Assembly (NCBI GenBank): GCA_902775385.1
Contig: CACYMI010000019.1
Span: 1 to 37,785 of the forward strand
Reading direction: 5' to 3'
Length of the DNA: 37,785 nt
Source of the DNA: an uncultured Bacteroidales bacterium
Lineage (GTDB): Bacteria; Bacteroidota; Bacteroidia; Bacteroidales; Bacteroidaceae
Each line of letters begins with the position of its first letter. The stretch's first letter is position 1. The notes under the pieces were generated by a model that did no database searches, was not told the origin of the DNA, and saw nothing but the letters and a program-made list of their open reading frames with translations. Of the stretch, positions 23,970 to 33,200 are shown piece by piece. The translations under genes and the position numbers were made by a program.

Positions 23970-26474
23970 ATGAAGAAAACTTTCCTGACCATTGCCCTTG
24001 CGGCTGTAAGCATGATGGGGTGGGCCCAGAATGCCGAGATGTTCAAACCCTACAGGCAGACGGATTTGCGTTTGCCCAGTGTCCCCCTGATAGTAAGCGA
24101 CCCATATTTCTCTGTCTGGAGTCCGTATGATCATCTAACCGACGGCTCAACCCGCCATTGGACAAATGACGAGAAGCCCCTGGAAGGTCTGCTCCGTGTG
24201 GACGGTACCACATACCGTTGGATGGGTGCTGCGCAGAGAACTCTGATGGAGAGTGTCATCCCAATGTCCAATGAGGCCGAGTGGGAAGCTCAGTACACCT
24301 CGGAGAAGCCGGCCGACGGATGGGAAAAGCCCGACTTCAACGCTTCCGCATGGAAGAACGGCAAAGGTGCTTTCGGCTCGGATAATTATGATAATATCCG
24401 TACTCCCTGGACCAAGGAGGATGATCATATCTGGGTCCGTCGTACCGTTGACCTGACAGCGGAACAGCTACAGGGTGATCTGTACCTTGTCTTCTCGCAT
24501 GATGATGCCTGTGAAATCTATATCAACGGCAAGAAGGCCGCTACAGGTATTATGGATTATGTGGACGGAGTCATCGTCCGTCTGGACGGTGAGAAGCGCG
24601 AGTTGCTGAAGCAGGGAAAGAATGTGTTCGCCGTTCACTGCTACAACAAGACCGGCGGCGCCCTTGTGGATTTCGGCCTGTTCCGCAATATCGCCAAGGG
24701 TAATGAGAATATCCGGACAGCAGAGCAGAAGAGCGTGGATGTGCTGGCTTGCAATACATACTATACATTCGGTTGCGGTCCTGTGGAACTTGATGTGGTG
24801 TTCACAGCCCCGCATATCATTGACGATTATGACCTGCTTTCCGCCCCCATCAACTATATCTCCTATCAGGTCCGCTCAACAGACGGACAGAAGCATAACG
24901 TTCAGTTCTACGTATCAACCACGCCTCAGATGGCTGTGAACAAGGTACATCAGCCTACTGTCTCTAACAGAGTCTATGAGAATGGTAATATGTACCTGAA
25001 GTCCGGAACCATTGAACAACCTATTCTGGCGAAGACGGGTGACGGTATCTGTATCGACTGGGGCTATGTTTACCTTTCTGGCGTAAACGGACGCTTGTCC
25101 CTGGCATCTGACAATGATATCAAGACGCAGTTCCTGGCCGACGGCCGTTTGCCCCGTGGCGAGCGCGAGGTAGTCTGCCAGAAGCAGGCCTCGTTGCCCA
25201 CACTGGCCTATGTGCATGATTTCGGCCCAACGGTTCAGAGCAGCAGCTTTGCCATGATCGGTTATGACGAGATTTGGGATATCGAATACTTCTATAAGCG
25301 TTACAAGGGCTATTGGGCCCATGAGGGAAATGTAAGCATCTTCGATATGTTTGACCGTATGGCCGGCAACTACTCCGGCATTATGCAGCGTTGCCGTCAG
25401 ATGGACAAGACCATTTATGACGATGCCCTTGCCGCCGGTGGCGTGAAGTATGCCGAGATTCTCAGCGGCTCATACCGTCATGTGAATGCAGCCCATAAGC
25501 TGTTCAAGGACAGTGAGGGAAATGTGCTTTTCTTCTCTAAGGAGAATAACTCAAACGGCTGTGTCAATACCGTTGACCTGACTTACCCCGAGGCTCCCCT
25601 GTACCTTTGCTACAATCCCGAGTTGCAAAAGGGTATGATGACATCTATTTTCGAGTACAGCTATACCGGCCGTTGGACCAAGCCTTTTGCCGCACATGAC
25701 CTGGGTCAGTACCCTAAGGCCAACAAGCAGGTATATGGTGGTGACATGCCATTGGAGGAAGCCGGCAATATGATAACCCTGGCAGCTCAGATCTGCAAGC
25801 AGGAAGGTAATACATTATATATAAATAAGTACTGGGACATCATTACCACATGGGCGGATTATCTCGTGGAGAACGGCCTGCATCCTGCCAATCAGTTGTG
25901 TACGGATGACTTTGCCGGCCACTGGGCCGGTAACTGCAATCTGGCCATCAAGGCCATCATGGGTGTGGCCGGCTATGCTGAGATTGCTAAGATGAAGGGG
26001 CTGGATGATGTTTACCTGAAGTATAATGCCAAGGCTAAGGAGATGGCTGCCGCCTGGGAAAAAGAGACCCGTGTAGGCGATCATTACGAGTTGGCTTACG
26101 GTGCCGGCAAGGATACCTGGAGTCAGAAATATAATATGGTATGGGACAAACTCTGGAATACCGGTATTATCCCCAATAAGGCTATGCAGACGGAAATCAA
26201 GTATTACCTGACCAGGCAGAATCAGTACGGTCTGCCCCTGGATTGCCGTAAGGACTATACCAAGAGCGACTGGATTATGTGGACGGCTGCCATGGCAGAG
26301 ACAGACAAGGATTTCCAGAAGTTTGTTGACCCGCTGTACAAGTATATCAATGAGACGGAGAGCCGTGTTCCCATCTCGGACTGGCATGACACAAAGACTG
26401 GCCTTATGACAGGCTTTAAGGCCCGTTCCGTTATCGGAGGTTACTGGATGAAAGTATTGATGAACAAAAAATAA
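23970..26474 (+). CDS. Secreted DUF4965 'glutaminase A-like' protein
   Basis: An 834-residue exported protein with signal peptide ending near WAQNA (20-23). Residues about 25-75 (RLPSVPLIVSDPYFSVWSPYD, LEGLLRVDGTTYRWMG) are the DUF4964-type opening. A beta-sandwich follows at about 85-215 (WVRRTVDLT, LVFSHDDACEIYINGKKA). DUF5127 and DUF4965/DUF1793 occupy the rest, with the helical toroid core near 620-834 (HWAGNCNLAIKAIMGVAGYAEI, DCRKDYTKSDWIMWTAAMA). Relatives are annotated glutaminase A by homology to a fungal enzyme, but many sit in glycan-use loci, so a glycosidase-like role is also possible. It is expressed with the upstream aldo/keto reductase. Confidence 0.85.
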   Translation: MKKTFLTIALAAVSMMGWAQNAEMFKPYRQTDLRLPSVPLIVSDPYFSVWSPYDHLTDGSTRHWTNDEKPLEGLLRVDGTTYRWMGAAQRTLMESVIPMSNEAEWEAQYTSEKPADGWEKPDFNASAWKNGKGAFGSDNYDNIRTPWTKEDDHIWVRRTVDLTAEQLQGDLYLVFSHDDACEIYINGKKAATGIMDYVDGVIVRLDGEKRELLKQGKNVFAVHCYNKTGGALVDFGLFRNIAKGNENIRTAEQKSVDVLACNTYYTFGCGPVELDVVFTAPHIIDDYDLLSAPINYISYQVRSTDGQKHNVQFYVSTTPQMAVNKVHQPTVSNRVYENGNMYLKSGTIEQPILAKTGDGICIDWGYVYLSGVNGRLSLASDNDIKTQFLADGRLPRGEREVVCQKQASLPTLAYVHDFGPTVQSSSFAMIGYDEIWDIEYFYKRYKGYWAHEGNVSIFDMFDRMAGNYSGIMQRCRQMDKTIYDDALAAGGVKYAEILSGSYRHVNAAHKLFKDSEGNVLFFSKENNSNGCVNTVDLTYPEAPLYLCYNPELQKGMMTSIFEYSYTGRWTKPFAAHDLGQYPKANKQVYGGDMPLEEAGNMITLAAQICKQEGNTLYINKYWDIITTWADYLVENGLHPANQLCTDDFAGHWAGNCNLAIKAIMGVAGYAEIAKMKGLDDVYLKYNAKAKEMAAAWEKETRVGDHYELAYGAGKDTWSQKYNMVWDKLWNTGIIPNKAMQTEIKYYLTRQNQYGLPLDCRKDYTKSDWIMWTAAMAETDKDFQKFVDPLYKYINETESRVPISDWHDTKTGLMTGFKARSVIGGYWMKVLMNKK

Positions 26475-26504
26475 CTAAAGTATTGAAAAAAAACTCGGAT
26501 TGTT

Positions 26505-26535
26505 TTTGCGGGTCGGAAATTATGTTGTAATTTTG
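26505..26535 (+). promoter_or_regulatory. Promoter for carB leader
   Basis: TTTG (26505-26508), a 19-base spacer and TAATTTTG (26528-26535) match the Bacteroidota consensus. It is the only such pair I see between the DUF4965 stop and carB. The predicted leader is about 140 bases and contains a small frame and a terminator. Confidence 0.7.
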
Positions 26536-26560
26536 CACCCGGAAAAAGAAAAGAGTGTTT

Positions 26561-26593
26561 ATGGGACAACCAAAATCATTATATAAAAGGTAA
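26561..26593 (+). CDS. Putative 10-codon leader peptide upstream of carB
   Basis: An ATG-to-TAA frame encodes MGQPKSLYKR. It starts about 20 bases after the predicted transcription start, behind an AAAAGAG-rich stretch, and stops 8 bases before an intrinsic terminator. Position, not codon content, suggests a leader peptide: there is one arginine codon (AGG, last) and no run of a single amino acid. It could equally be a chance frame. Confidence 0.4.
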   Translation: MGQPKSLYKR

Positions 26594-26600
26594 GGAAAAT

Positions 26601-26644
26601 AAAGACCACCTCCGATGTCAAAATCGGTAAGGTGGTCTTTTTTT
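26601..26644 (+). terminator. Intrinsic terminator inside the carB 5' leader (candidate attenuator)
   Basis: AAAGACCACC (26601-26610) pairs perfectly with GGTGGTCTTT (26631-26640); an inner stem CCGAT/ATCGG (26612-26616 with 26623-26627) closes the loop, and T follows to 26644. It lies 65 bases after the predicted start of transcription and 39 bases before carB. All transcripts from the promoter must pass through it. Confidence 0.85.
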
Positions 26645-26682
26645 AATAGAAAACTCATATTTTAAAGATATAGAAAAAGCTT

Positions 26683-29600
26683 ATGAAACTGAAACTGAAG
26701 AAAGTACTTGTACTGGGTTCTGGCGCATTGAAAATTGGTCAGGCCGGCGAGTTTGACTACTCAGGTAGCCAGGCACTGAAAGCACTGAGGGAAGAAGGTA
26801 TCTACTCTGTGCTGGTGAATCCCAATGTGGCAACCATACAGACAAGCGAGGGTATTGCCGACAAAGTGTATTTCCTTCCTATCACTCCTCATTTTATTAC
26901 AGAGATTATCAAGAAGGAGCGTCCTGACGGTATTATGCTGGCCTGGGGCGGACAGACAGGTCTTAACGTAGGTACAGCCCTCTATCAGAGCGGTGTGCTG
27001 AAGGAGTATGGTGTTCAGGTACTGGGAACTTCGGTAGAGGCTATTATGAATACTGAGGACCGTGACCTCTTCGTCAAGGAATTGAACAAGGTAAACCTGA
27101 AGGTACCTGTATCCGAGGCCTGTGAGGATATGGATTCCGCTATTGCCGCTGCACGTAGGATCGGCTATCCCATCATGATCCGCTCTGCCTACGCGCTTGG
27201 CGGTCTGGGCAGTGGTGTCTGCCCTGACGAGAAGACCTTCCGCGAGATTGCCGAGAGTGCCTTTACCTTTGCTCCCCAGGTATTGGTGGAGGAGAGTCTG
27301 AAGGGTTGGAAGGAGATTGAGTTCGAGGTAATCCGTGATGCCAACGACCATTGCTTCACCGTTGCCAGCATGGAGAACTTTGACCCCTTGGGTATCCATA
27401 CCGGCGAGTCAATCGTAGTAGCTCCCACCTGCTCTCTGACTGACGATCAGGTGAAGATGTTGCAGGATATTGCCGTCAAGTGTGTACGTCACCTGAATAT
27501 TGTAGGCGAGTGCAACATTCAGTATGCCTTCAATGCGGAAACCAATGACTACCGTATCATCGAGATCAATGCCCGTCTGAGCCGCTCCTCAGCTCTTGCC
27601 TCAAAGGCTACCGGTTATCCCCTGGCGTTCGTTGCCGCCAAGATAGCATTGGGTTATACCCTTGACCAGATTGGCGAGATGGGTACAACCAACTCGGCTT
27701 ACGTGGCTCCCTCTCTTGATTATATGATATGTAAGATTCCCCGTTGGGACCTCACCAAGTTTGCCGGTGTAAGCCGCAAGATCGGTTCCAGCATGAAGTC
27801 AGTCGGCGAGATTATGAGTATCGGTCGCAGCTTCGAGGAGATGATTCAGAAGGGCTTGCGTATGATCGGTCAGGGCATGCACGGATTCGTAGGCAATGAC
27901 CATGTCAGGTTCAAGGACCTGGATGAGGAACTGGCCAACCCCACAGACTTGCGTATCTTCGCCATTGCTCAGGCTTTGGAGGAAGGCTACACCGTAGATC
28001 GCATCTATGAGCTGACCAAAATTGATCCCTGGTTTATAGAGCGTATGAAGAATATCGTGGACTTCAAGTCTGTTCTGGAGGGCTACAACTCATTGGAGGA
28101 ACTGCCTACAGAAGTCTTGAAGAAGGCTAAGGTGCTGGGCTTCTCTGACTTCCAGATTGCCCGCTTCGTCCTGAAACCCAATAGCGGTAACATGGAGAAG
28201 GAGAACCTGGCCGTCCGCGCACGTCGTATCAAGGAGGGTATCACCCCTGCCGTTAAGCGTATCCCCACAGTTGCCAGCGAGCATCCTGACCTGACCAACT
28301 ATCTGTACATGACTTATGCCACAGAGGGCTATGATGTCAATTACTATAAGAATGAGAAGTCCGTTATCGTATTAGGCTCAGGTGCCTACCGCATCGGTTC
28401 AAGCGTCGAGTTCGACTGGTGTTCCGTAAATGCCATCCAGACAGCCCGAAAGCTGGGTTACAAGTCAATCATGATCAACTATAACCCCGAGACCGTAAGT
28501 ACCGACTACGACATGTGCGACCGTCTGTACTTCGATGAGTTGTCCTTCGAGCGCGTAATGGATGTTATTGACCTGGAGAACCCCAACGGTGTAATCGTCA
28601 GTGTGGGCGGACAGATTCCCAACAACCTGGCCATGAAGCTTTACCGCCAGAGTGTGCCCATCCTGGGTACCAGCCCGGTAAGCATTGACCGTGCCGAGAA
28701 CCGTAACAAGTTCTCTGCCATGCTTGACCAGCTGGGTATCGACCAGCCCAAGTGGAGCGCCCTGACCTCTATGGACGACGTGAAGAAGTTCGTTGACGAG
28801 GTAGGATATCCTGTCCTGGTCCGTCCCTCATACGTACTCTCCGGTGCTGCCATGAACGTCTGTCATAATGACGAGGAGCTGAAGCGCTTCCTGGAACTGG
28901 CCAGCGAGGTCAGCAAGGAATATCCCGTTGTTATCAGCCAGTTCATGCAGGAGACCAACGAGATCGAGTTCGATGCCGTTGCCAAGTGCGGCGAGATTGT
29001 AGAGTATGCGATCTCAGAGCACGTGGAGTTTGCCGGTGTGCACTCAGGTGACGCCACCATGACATTCCCCGCCCAGCAGATCAGCTTTGCCACCGCCCGT
29101 CAGATCAAGAAGATCTCGCGTGCCATTGCCAAGGAGCTGAACATCAGCGGTCCCTTTAACATCCAGTATCTGGCTAAGGGCCGTGACGTAAAGGTAATTG
29201 AATGCAACCTGCGTGCCAGCCGCTCATTCCCCTTCGTCAGCAAGGTACTGAAGCGTAACTTCATAGATACCGCAACCCGCATCATGCTGGACGCACCTTA
29301 TACAAAGCCTGACAAGAGCGCCTTCGATATTGACCGTATCGGCGTAAAGGCCAGCCAGTTCAGCTTCAACCGTCTGCAGAATACCGACCCCATCCTGGGT
29401 GTGGACATGAGCAGTACCGGTGAGGTAGGCTGTCTGGGTGACACCTTCGAGGAGGCATTGCTGAATGCCCTCATTGCCACTGGCTATAAGATTCCCAGCA
29501 AGGATAAGGGTATTATGATCTCAAGTGGTGAGACCAAGGAGAAGGTAAGGCTGCTGGATGGCGCCCGTATGCTTACCAAGGCAGGTTACACCATCTATGC

Positions 29601-29913
29601 CAGCGAGGGAACAGCCAAGTTCCTGAACGAGAACGGCGCAAAAGCCATTGCCGTAAACTGGCCTGATGAGAGTGATGAGAACGGACGTGAGAATGTGATG
29701 AAGATGATCGCGGACCATAAGTTTGATCTGATTGTCAACATTCCCAAGAACCATACCGAGCGTGAGTTGACAAACGGCTACAAGATCCGCCGTGGTGCCA
29801 TTGACCACAATATTCCCCTGATTACCAACTCACGTCTGGCAAGTGCCTTCATCGAGGCATTCTGTACGCTCAACCAGGATGACCTGGCTATAAAGAGCTG
29901 GAACGAGTATTAA
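26683..29913 (+). CDS. carB: Carbamoyl-phosphate synthase large subunit
   Basis: The large subunit makes carbamoyl phosphate from bicarbonate, ammonia (from CarA) and two ATP, for arginine and pyrimidine synthesis. The 1076 residues hold two homologous synthetase halves: the first starts VLVLGSGALKIGQAGEFDYSG (8-28), the second VIVLGSGAYRIGSSVEFDW (about 561-579). Both ATP-grasp domains have the expected motifs (IMIRSAYALGGLGSG, VLVRPSYVLSGAAMNV). The last about 135 residues form the MGS-like allosteric domain (MISSGETKEKVRLLDG). Length and order are standard. No carA lies in the window, so the small subunit must be elsewhere. The leader suggests transcriptional attenuation. Confidence 0.97.
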   Translation: MKLKLKKVLVLGSGALKIGQAGEFDYSGSQALKALREEGIYSVLVNPNVATIQTSEGIADKVYFLPITPHFITEIIKKERPDGIMLAWGGQTGLNVGTALYQSGVLKEYGVQVLGTSVEAIMNTEDRDLFVKELNKVNLKVPVSEACEDMDSAIAAARRIGYPIMIRSAYALGGLGSGVCPDEKTFREIAESAFTFAPQVLVEESLKGWKEIEFEVIRDANDHCFTVASMENFDPLGIHTGESIVVAPTCSLTDDQVKMLQDIAVKCVRHLNIVGECNIQYAFNAETNDYRIIEINARLSRSSALASKATGYPLAFVAAKIALGYTLDQIGEMGTTNSAYVAPSLDYMICKIPRWDLTKFAGVSRKIGSSMKSVGEIMSIGRSFEEMIQKGLRMIGQGMHGFVGNDHVRFKDLDEELANPTDLRIFAIAQALEEGYTVDRIYELTKIDPWFIERMKNIVDFKSVLEGYNSLEELPTEVLKKAKVLGFSDFQIARFVLKPNSGNMEKENLAVRARRIKEGITPAVKRIPTVASEHPDLTNYLYMTYATEGYDVNYYKNEKSVIVLGSGAYRIGSSVEFDWCSVNAIQTARKLGYKSIMINYNPETVSTDYDMCDRLYFDELSFERVMDVIDLENPNGVIVSVGGQIPNNLAMKLYRQSVPILGTSPVSIDRAENRNKFSAMLDQLGIDQPKWSALTSMDDVKKFVDEVGYPVLVRPSYVLSGAAMNVCHNDEELKRFLELASEVSKEYPVVISQFMQETNEIEFDAVAKCGEIVEYAISEHVEFAGVHSGDATMTFPAQQISFATARQIKKISRAIAKELNISGPFNIQYLAKGRDVKVIECNLRASRSFPFVSKVLKRNFIDTATRIMLDAPYTKPDKSAFDIDRIGVKASQFSFNRLQNTDPILGVDMSSTGEVGCLGDTFEEALLNALIATGYKIPSKDKGIMISSGETKEKVRLLDGARMLTKAGYTIYASEGTAKFLNENGAKAIAVNWPDESDENGRENVMKMIADHKFDLIVNIPKNHTERELTNGYKIRRGAIDHNIPLITNSRLASAFIEAFCTLNQDDLAIKSWNEY

Positions 29914-29955
29914 GTAATTCATATATCCTGTAAAGAGGATATTCTGTAATTGTTA

Positions 29956-29999
29956 AAAATGGTATTTCCCTTTGTTTTATTTGGGAAATGCCATTTTTT
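29956..29999 (+). terminator. Terminator after carB
   Basis: A 15-bp stem (29956-29970 with 29983-29997, one G-U pair) has a 12-base loop and a T run. It lies about 45 bases past the carB stop. Its 3' arm also overlaps the -33 element of the next promoter. Confidence 0.85.
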
Positions 30000-30012
30000 C
30001 TTAATATCTTTG
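29980..30012 (+). promoter_or_regulatory. Promoter of the sulfation operon, overlapping the carB terminator
   Basis: TTTG (29980-29983), a 21-base spacer and TATCTTTG (30005-30012) match the consensus. The start codon at 30021 is only 8 bases past the -7 box, so the transcript would have almost no leader. Confidence 0.55.
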
Positions 30013-30020
30013 TCTCCGAT

Positions 30021-31649
30021 ATGACATTCGAATTAACATACATGGCATGCGTCATCGTTCTGATGCTGGCGGCACTGATGAAGGAAGTGCTCCGGCCGGG
30101 GCTTATCCTCTTTACAGCGGTGGTCATGCTGCTATGTGCCGGTATCATCAATCCGGAAGAGGCGCTGAAGGGCTTCTCCAATAAGGGAATGATTACCGTG
30201 GCATTGCTATATCTGATCAGTGAGGGCGTGCGTAAGAGCGGTCTGCTGGAACGCTTCGTGTTCAGGATGCTGCCCACCGGGAACGTGTCAGTTACGAAGG
30301 TAAATCTCCGCTTTTTCCCGGTTGTCTCGTTTATCTCGGCATTTTTCAACAATACTCCGGTTGTGGTGATTTTTGCCCCGATGATCAAGAACTGGGCACG
30401 CAAGATGAAGTTGCCGTCCGCGAAATTCCTCATCCCCCTGAGCTATGCGACCGTCCTTGGCGGAATCTGCACCTTGATAGGTACTACCACCAATCTGGTG
30501 CTTCATGGAATGCTCCTGCAGGAGTACCAGGAAGAGGTGACTGCCTATGAGAATTCTGCAGGTGCGGTCAAGGGGATTCTGTTGCGGACCGGGGTTGACG
30601 GAATGCATATGTTTGAGCTGACCAAGGTGGGTGTTCTCATAGCTTTGGCAGGCCTTATATACCTGATATTCTTCTCCAAGTATCTGCTGCCCAGCGACCG
30701 GAAGTCGGAGGAGGATGCCGAGCGTGTGGATATCGCTCCGGGAATGAACCGTTTTGAAGTGCTGCTGAGCAACCGTTTTCCCGGTCTGGGCAAAACCCTG
30801 CACGATTTCGACTTCTTCCGTCATTACGGTGCGCATGTGCGTGCTATACGGAGAAACGGGAATATTGTTCAGGGGGACTACATGCATTCGCCTATTACTC
30901 ATGAGGATACCTTGATAATAGATGCCGGAGAGGGATTTATGAAGGCATGGGGCGAGAGCCGTGTTTTCTGGATGGTAAACCGCATCGGTGACTACGAGCC
31001 TCCCATGGGTACAGGGAAACGCTGGTTTGCCCTGGGACTGCTGGTGATGATGATTATCGGAGCCACGGTAGGGGAATTGCCTGTTGTGACAGAACACTTC
31101 AGGTACATAAAGCTTGACATGTTCTTCTTTGCCAGTGTGACCACCGTCATCATGGCCTGGACAAAGATGTTTAATCCGCGTAAGTACACCAAGTACTTCT
31201 CATGGGACGTGCTTATTACCATAGCCTGCGCCTTTGCCATCAGCGCAGCCATGACCAAGTCCGGCTTTGCCGATTTTGTGGCCGGGTATATTATCTCGCT
31301 TACCGATGCTGTGGGCAACAGTACTTATGGAATATACATTATTCTGGCAGCCCTGTTTCTTATCACCAATATCTTCACAGAGCTGATAACGAATAATGCC
31401 GCCGCAGCCCTTTCCTTCCCGCTGGCATTGGCCGTATCTGAAAGGCTGGGAATGAATCCGATGCCCTTTGTGGTCTGCGTATGCTTCGCTGCCAGCGCCT
31501 CGTTCAGCACCCCTATCGGTTATCAGACAAACCTGATTGTGCAGGGAATAGGCGGCTACAGGTTTAATGATTTTGTCAGGGCAGGACTTCCGCTTAACAT
31601 CATCGTGTTCCTGCTGAGTGTGATTCTGATACCTCTTGTCTATTTATAA
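30021..31649 (+). CDS. SLC13/DASS-type anion permease, probable sulfate transporter
   Basis: A polytopic inner-membrane transporter of 542 residues. Two repeat signatures are present: NNTPVVVIFAPM with IGTTTNLVLHG in the first half, and ITNNAAAALSFPLALAV with FSTPIGYQTNLIVQG in the second. An RCK_C/TrkA_C-like cytosolic domain (about residues 235-320, MNRFEVLLSNRFPGLGKTLHDF and EDTLIIDAGEG) lies between. This is the architecture of SLC13-like sulfate permeases. Sulfate as substrate follows from the operon: cysC starts 7 bases later. I start at 30021 because the longer frame (29988) begins inside the terminator. Confidence 0.9.
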   Translation: MTFELTYMACVIVLMLAALMKEVLRPGLILFTAVVMLLCAGIINPEEALKGFSNKGMITVALLYLISEGVRKSGLLERFVFRMLPTGNVSVTKVNLRFFPVVSFISAFFNNTPVVVIFAPMIKNWARKMKLPSAKFLIPLSYATVLGGICTLIGTTTNLVLHGMLLQEYQEEVTAYENSAGAVKGILLRTGVDGMHMFELTKVGVLIALAGLIYLIFFSKYLLPSDRKSEEDAERVDIAPGMNRFEVLLSNRFPGLGKTLHDFDFFRHYGAHVRAIRRNGNIVQGDYMHSPITHEDTLIIDAGEGFMKAWGESRVFWMVNRIGDYEPPMGTGKRWFALGLLVMMIIGATVGELPVVTEHFRYIKLDMFFFASVTTVIMAWTKMFNPRKYTKYFSWDVLITIACAFAISAAMTKSGFADFVAGYIISLTDAVGNSTYGIYIILAALFLITNIFTELITNNAAAALSFPLALAVSERLGMNPMPFVVCVCFAASASFSTPIGYQTNLIVQGIGGYRFNDFVRAGLPLNIIVFLLSVILIPLVYL

Positions 31650-31655
31650 TATATC

Positions 31656-32252
31656 ATGGCAGAAAACATATATCCTATATACGATCAGATGATGTCGCGT
31701 GCCGACAAGGAAGCGTTGCTTTGTCAGCGGGGCATGATGGTATGGTTCACCGGCCTGAGCGGTAGCGGAAAGAGTACCATAGCAATGGGTGTGGAGCGTG
31801 AGTTGCACAGTCGGGGCATACTCTGCCGGATACTGGACGGCGACAATATCCGAGCCGGAATCAACAGTAACCTGGGTTTCTCACCGGAAGACAGGAAGGA
31901 GAATATCCGTCGCATTGCGGAAATAGGCAAGCTCTTTGTCCAGACGGGCATTGTCACACTAGCCTGCTTTGTCAGTCCCACCAACGATGTGCGTCGTCTG
32001 GCGCGTACTATCATAGGCGGGGAGGATTTCAGGGAAGTTTACGTCTCCACACCATTGGAGGAATGCGAGCGACGTGATGTGAAGGGACTCTATGCAAGGG
32101 CCCGAAAGGGCGAGATAAAAGAGTTCACCGGTATCTCAGCCCCCTTCGAAGTACCGGAGAATCCCGCGTTGGAAATCGATACAAGCCGTCTTTCCCTAAA
32201 GGAATCGGTAAGGAGGGTAGTGGATATGGTAATGGATAATTTTGAATTTTAG
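31656..32252 (+). CDS. cysC: Adenylyl-sulfate kinase
   Basis: APS kinase of 198 residues, phosphorylating adenylyl sulfate to PAPS with ATP. The Walker A motif is GLSGSGKST (33-41), DGDNIRAGIN (61-70) is the APS-binding signature, and FVSPTNDVRRLAR and GLYARARKGEIKEFTGI follow as in the family. The length is typical for a free-standing enzyme. It lies 6 bases after the permease and 3 bases before cysD, so transport and activation are co-expressed. Confidence 0.96.
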   Translation: MAENIYPIYDQMMSRADKEALLCQRGMMVWFTGLSGSGKSTIAMGVERELHSRGILCRILDGDNIRAGINSNLGFSPEDRKENIRRIAEIGKLFVQTGIVTLACFVSPTNDVRRLARTIIGGEDFREVYVSTPLEECERRDVKGLYARARKGEIKEFTGISAPFEVPENPALEIDTSRLSLKESVRRVVDMVMDNFEF

Positions 32253-32255
32253 ATT

Positions 32256-33167
32256 ATGAATTGCGAATACAGTCTGTCGCATCTGCAGGAACTGGAAGCC
32301 GAGAGCATCCACATCATCCGTGAGGTCGCTGCCGAGTTCCAGAATCCGGTAATGCTGTATAGTATAGGTAAGGATTCCAGTGTAATGGTCCGCCTGGCCG
32401 AGAAAGCCTTTGCCCCCGGCAAGGTGCCTTTTCCCCTGATGCATATCGACTCGAAATGGAAGTTCCGCGAGATGATAGAGTTCCGTGACCGGTATGCCAG
32501 GGAACACGGATGGAACCTGATTGTAGAGAGCAACATGGAAGCGTTCAATGCCGGCGTGGGGCCTTTCACGCACGGGAGCAAGGTTCATACTGACCTCATG
32601 AAGACCAAGGCGCTGCTGGATGCCCTGAACAAGTATAAGTTCGACGCAGCCTTCGGCGGTGCCCGCCGGGACGAGGAAAAGAGCAGGGCCAAAGAAAGGA
32701 TTTTCAGTTTCCGCGACCAGTTCAACCAGTGGGACCCCAAGAACCAGCGTCCTGAACTCTGGGACATTTACAATAGCCGGGTACATAAGGGAGAGAGCAT
32801 CCGTGTCTTCCCCCTGAGTAACTGGACGGAGCTGGATGTCTGGCAGTATATCCGTCTGGAGAATATCCCCATTGTCCCCCTTTATTATGCCAAGGAGCGT
32901 CCATGCGTCGAGATTGACGGCAACCTTATCATGGCGGATGACGACCGTCTGCCCAAGGAACTGGTACCCAGGATCCGTAACCGTATGGTACGGTTCCGGA
33001 CTTTAGGCTGCTGGCCGCTGACCGGAGCTGTGGAGTCAGAAGCCACCACCATAGAGGAGATTGTGGAGGAAATGATGACCACCACCAAGAGTGAGAGAAC
33101 CACCCGTGTCATAGACTTCGACCAGGAAGCCAGCATGGAACAGAAGAAGAGAGAAGGATACTTCTGA
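32256..33167 (+). CDS. cysD: Sulfate adenylyltransferase subunit 2
   Basis: The catalytic subunit of the two-subunit ATP sulfurylase, 303 residues, forming APS from ATP and sulfate. The PP-loop is SIGKDSSVM (36-44). [31 protein letters not shown] and [15 protein letters not shown] are standard family segments. It works with CysN, whose start lies 33 bases downstream. No frameshift or missing motif is seen. Confidence 0.97.
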   Translation: MNCEYSLSHLQELEAESIHIIREVAAEFQNPVMLYSIGKDSSVMVRLAEKAFAPGKVPFPLMHIDSKWKFREMIEFRDRYAREHGWNLIVESNMEAFNAGVGPFTHGSKVHTDLMKTKALLDALNKYKFDAAFGGARRDEEKSRAKERIFSFRDQFNQWDPKNQRPELWDIYNSRVHKGESIRVFPLSNWTELDVWQYIRLENIPIVPLYYAKERPCVEIDGNLIMADDDRLPKELVPRIRNRMVRFRTLGCWPLTGAVESEATTIEEIVEEMMTTTKSERTTRVIDFDQEASMEQKKREGYF

Positions 33168-33200
33168 GAGAGTCTGTAACAGAAAAATAAGAGAATCAAC

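Noticed and set aside
29988..30020. Upstream start for the anion permease
   Set aside because: The ATG at 29988 lies in the 3' arm of the carB terminator and upstream of the predicted transcription start.
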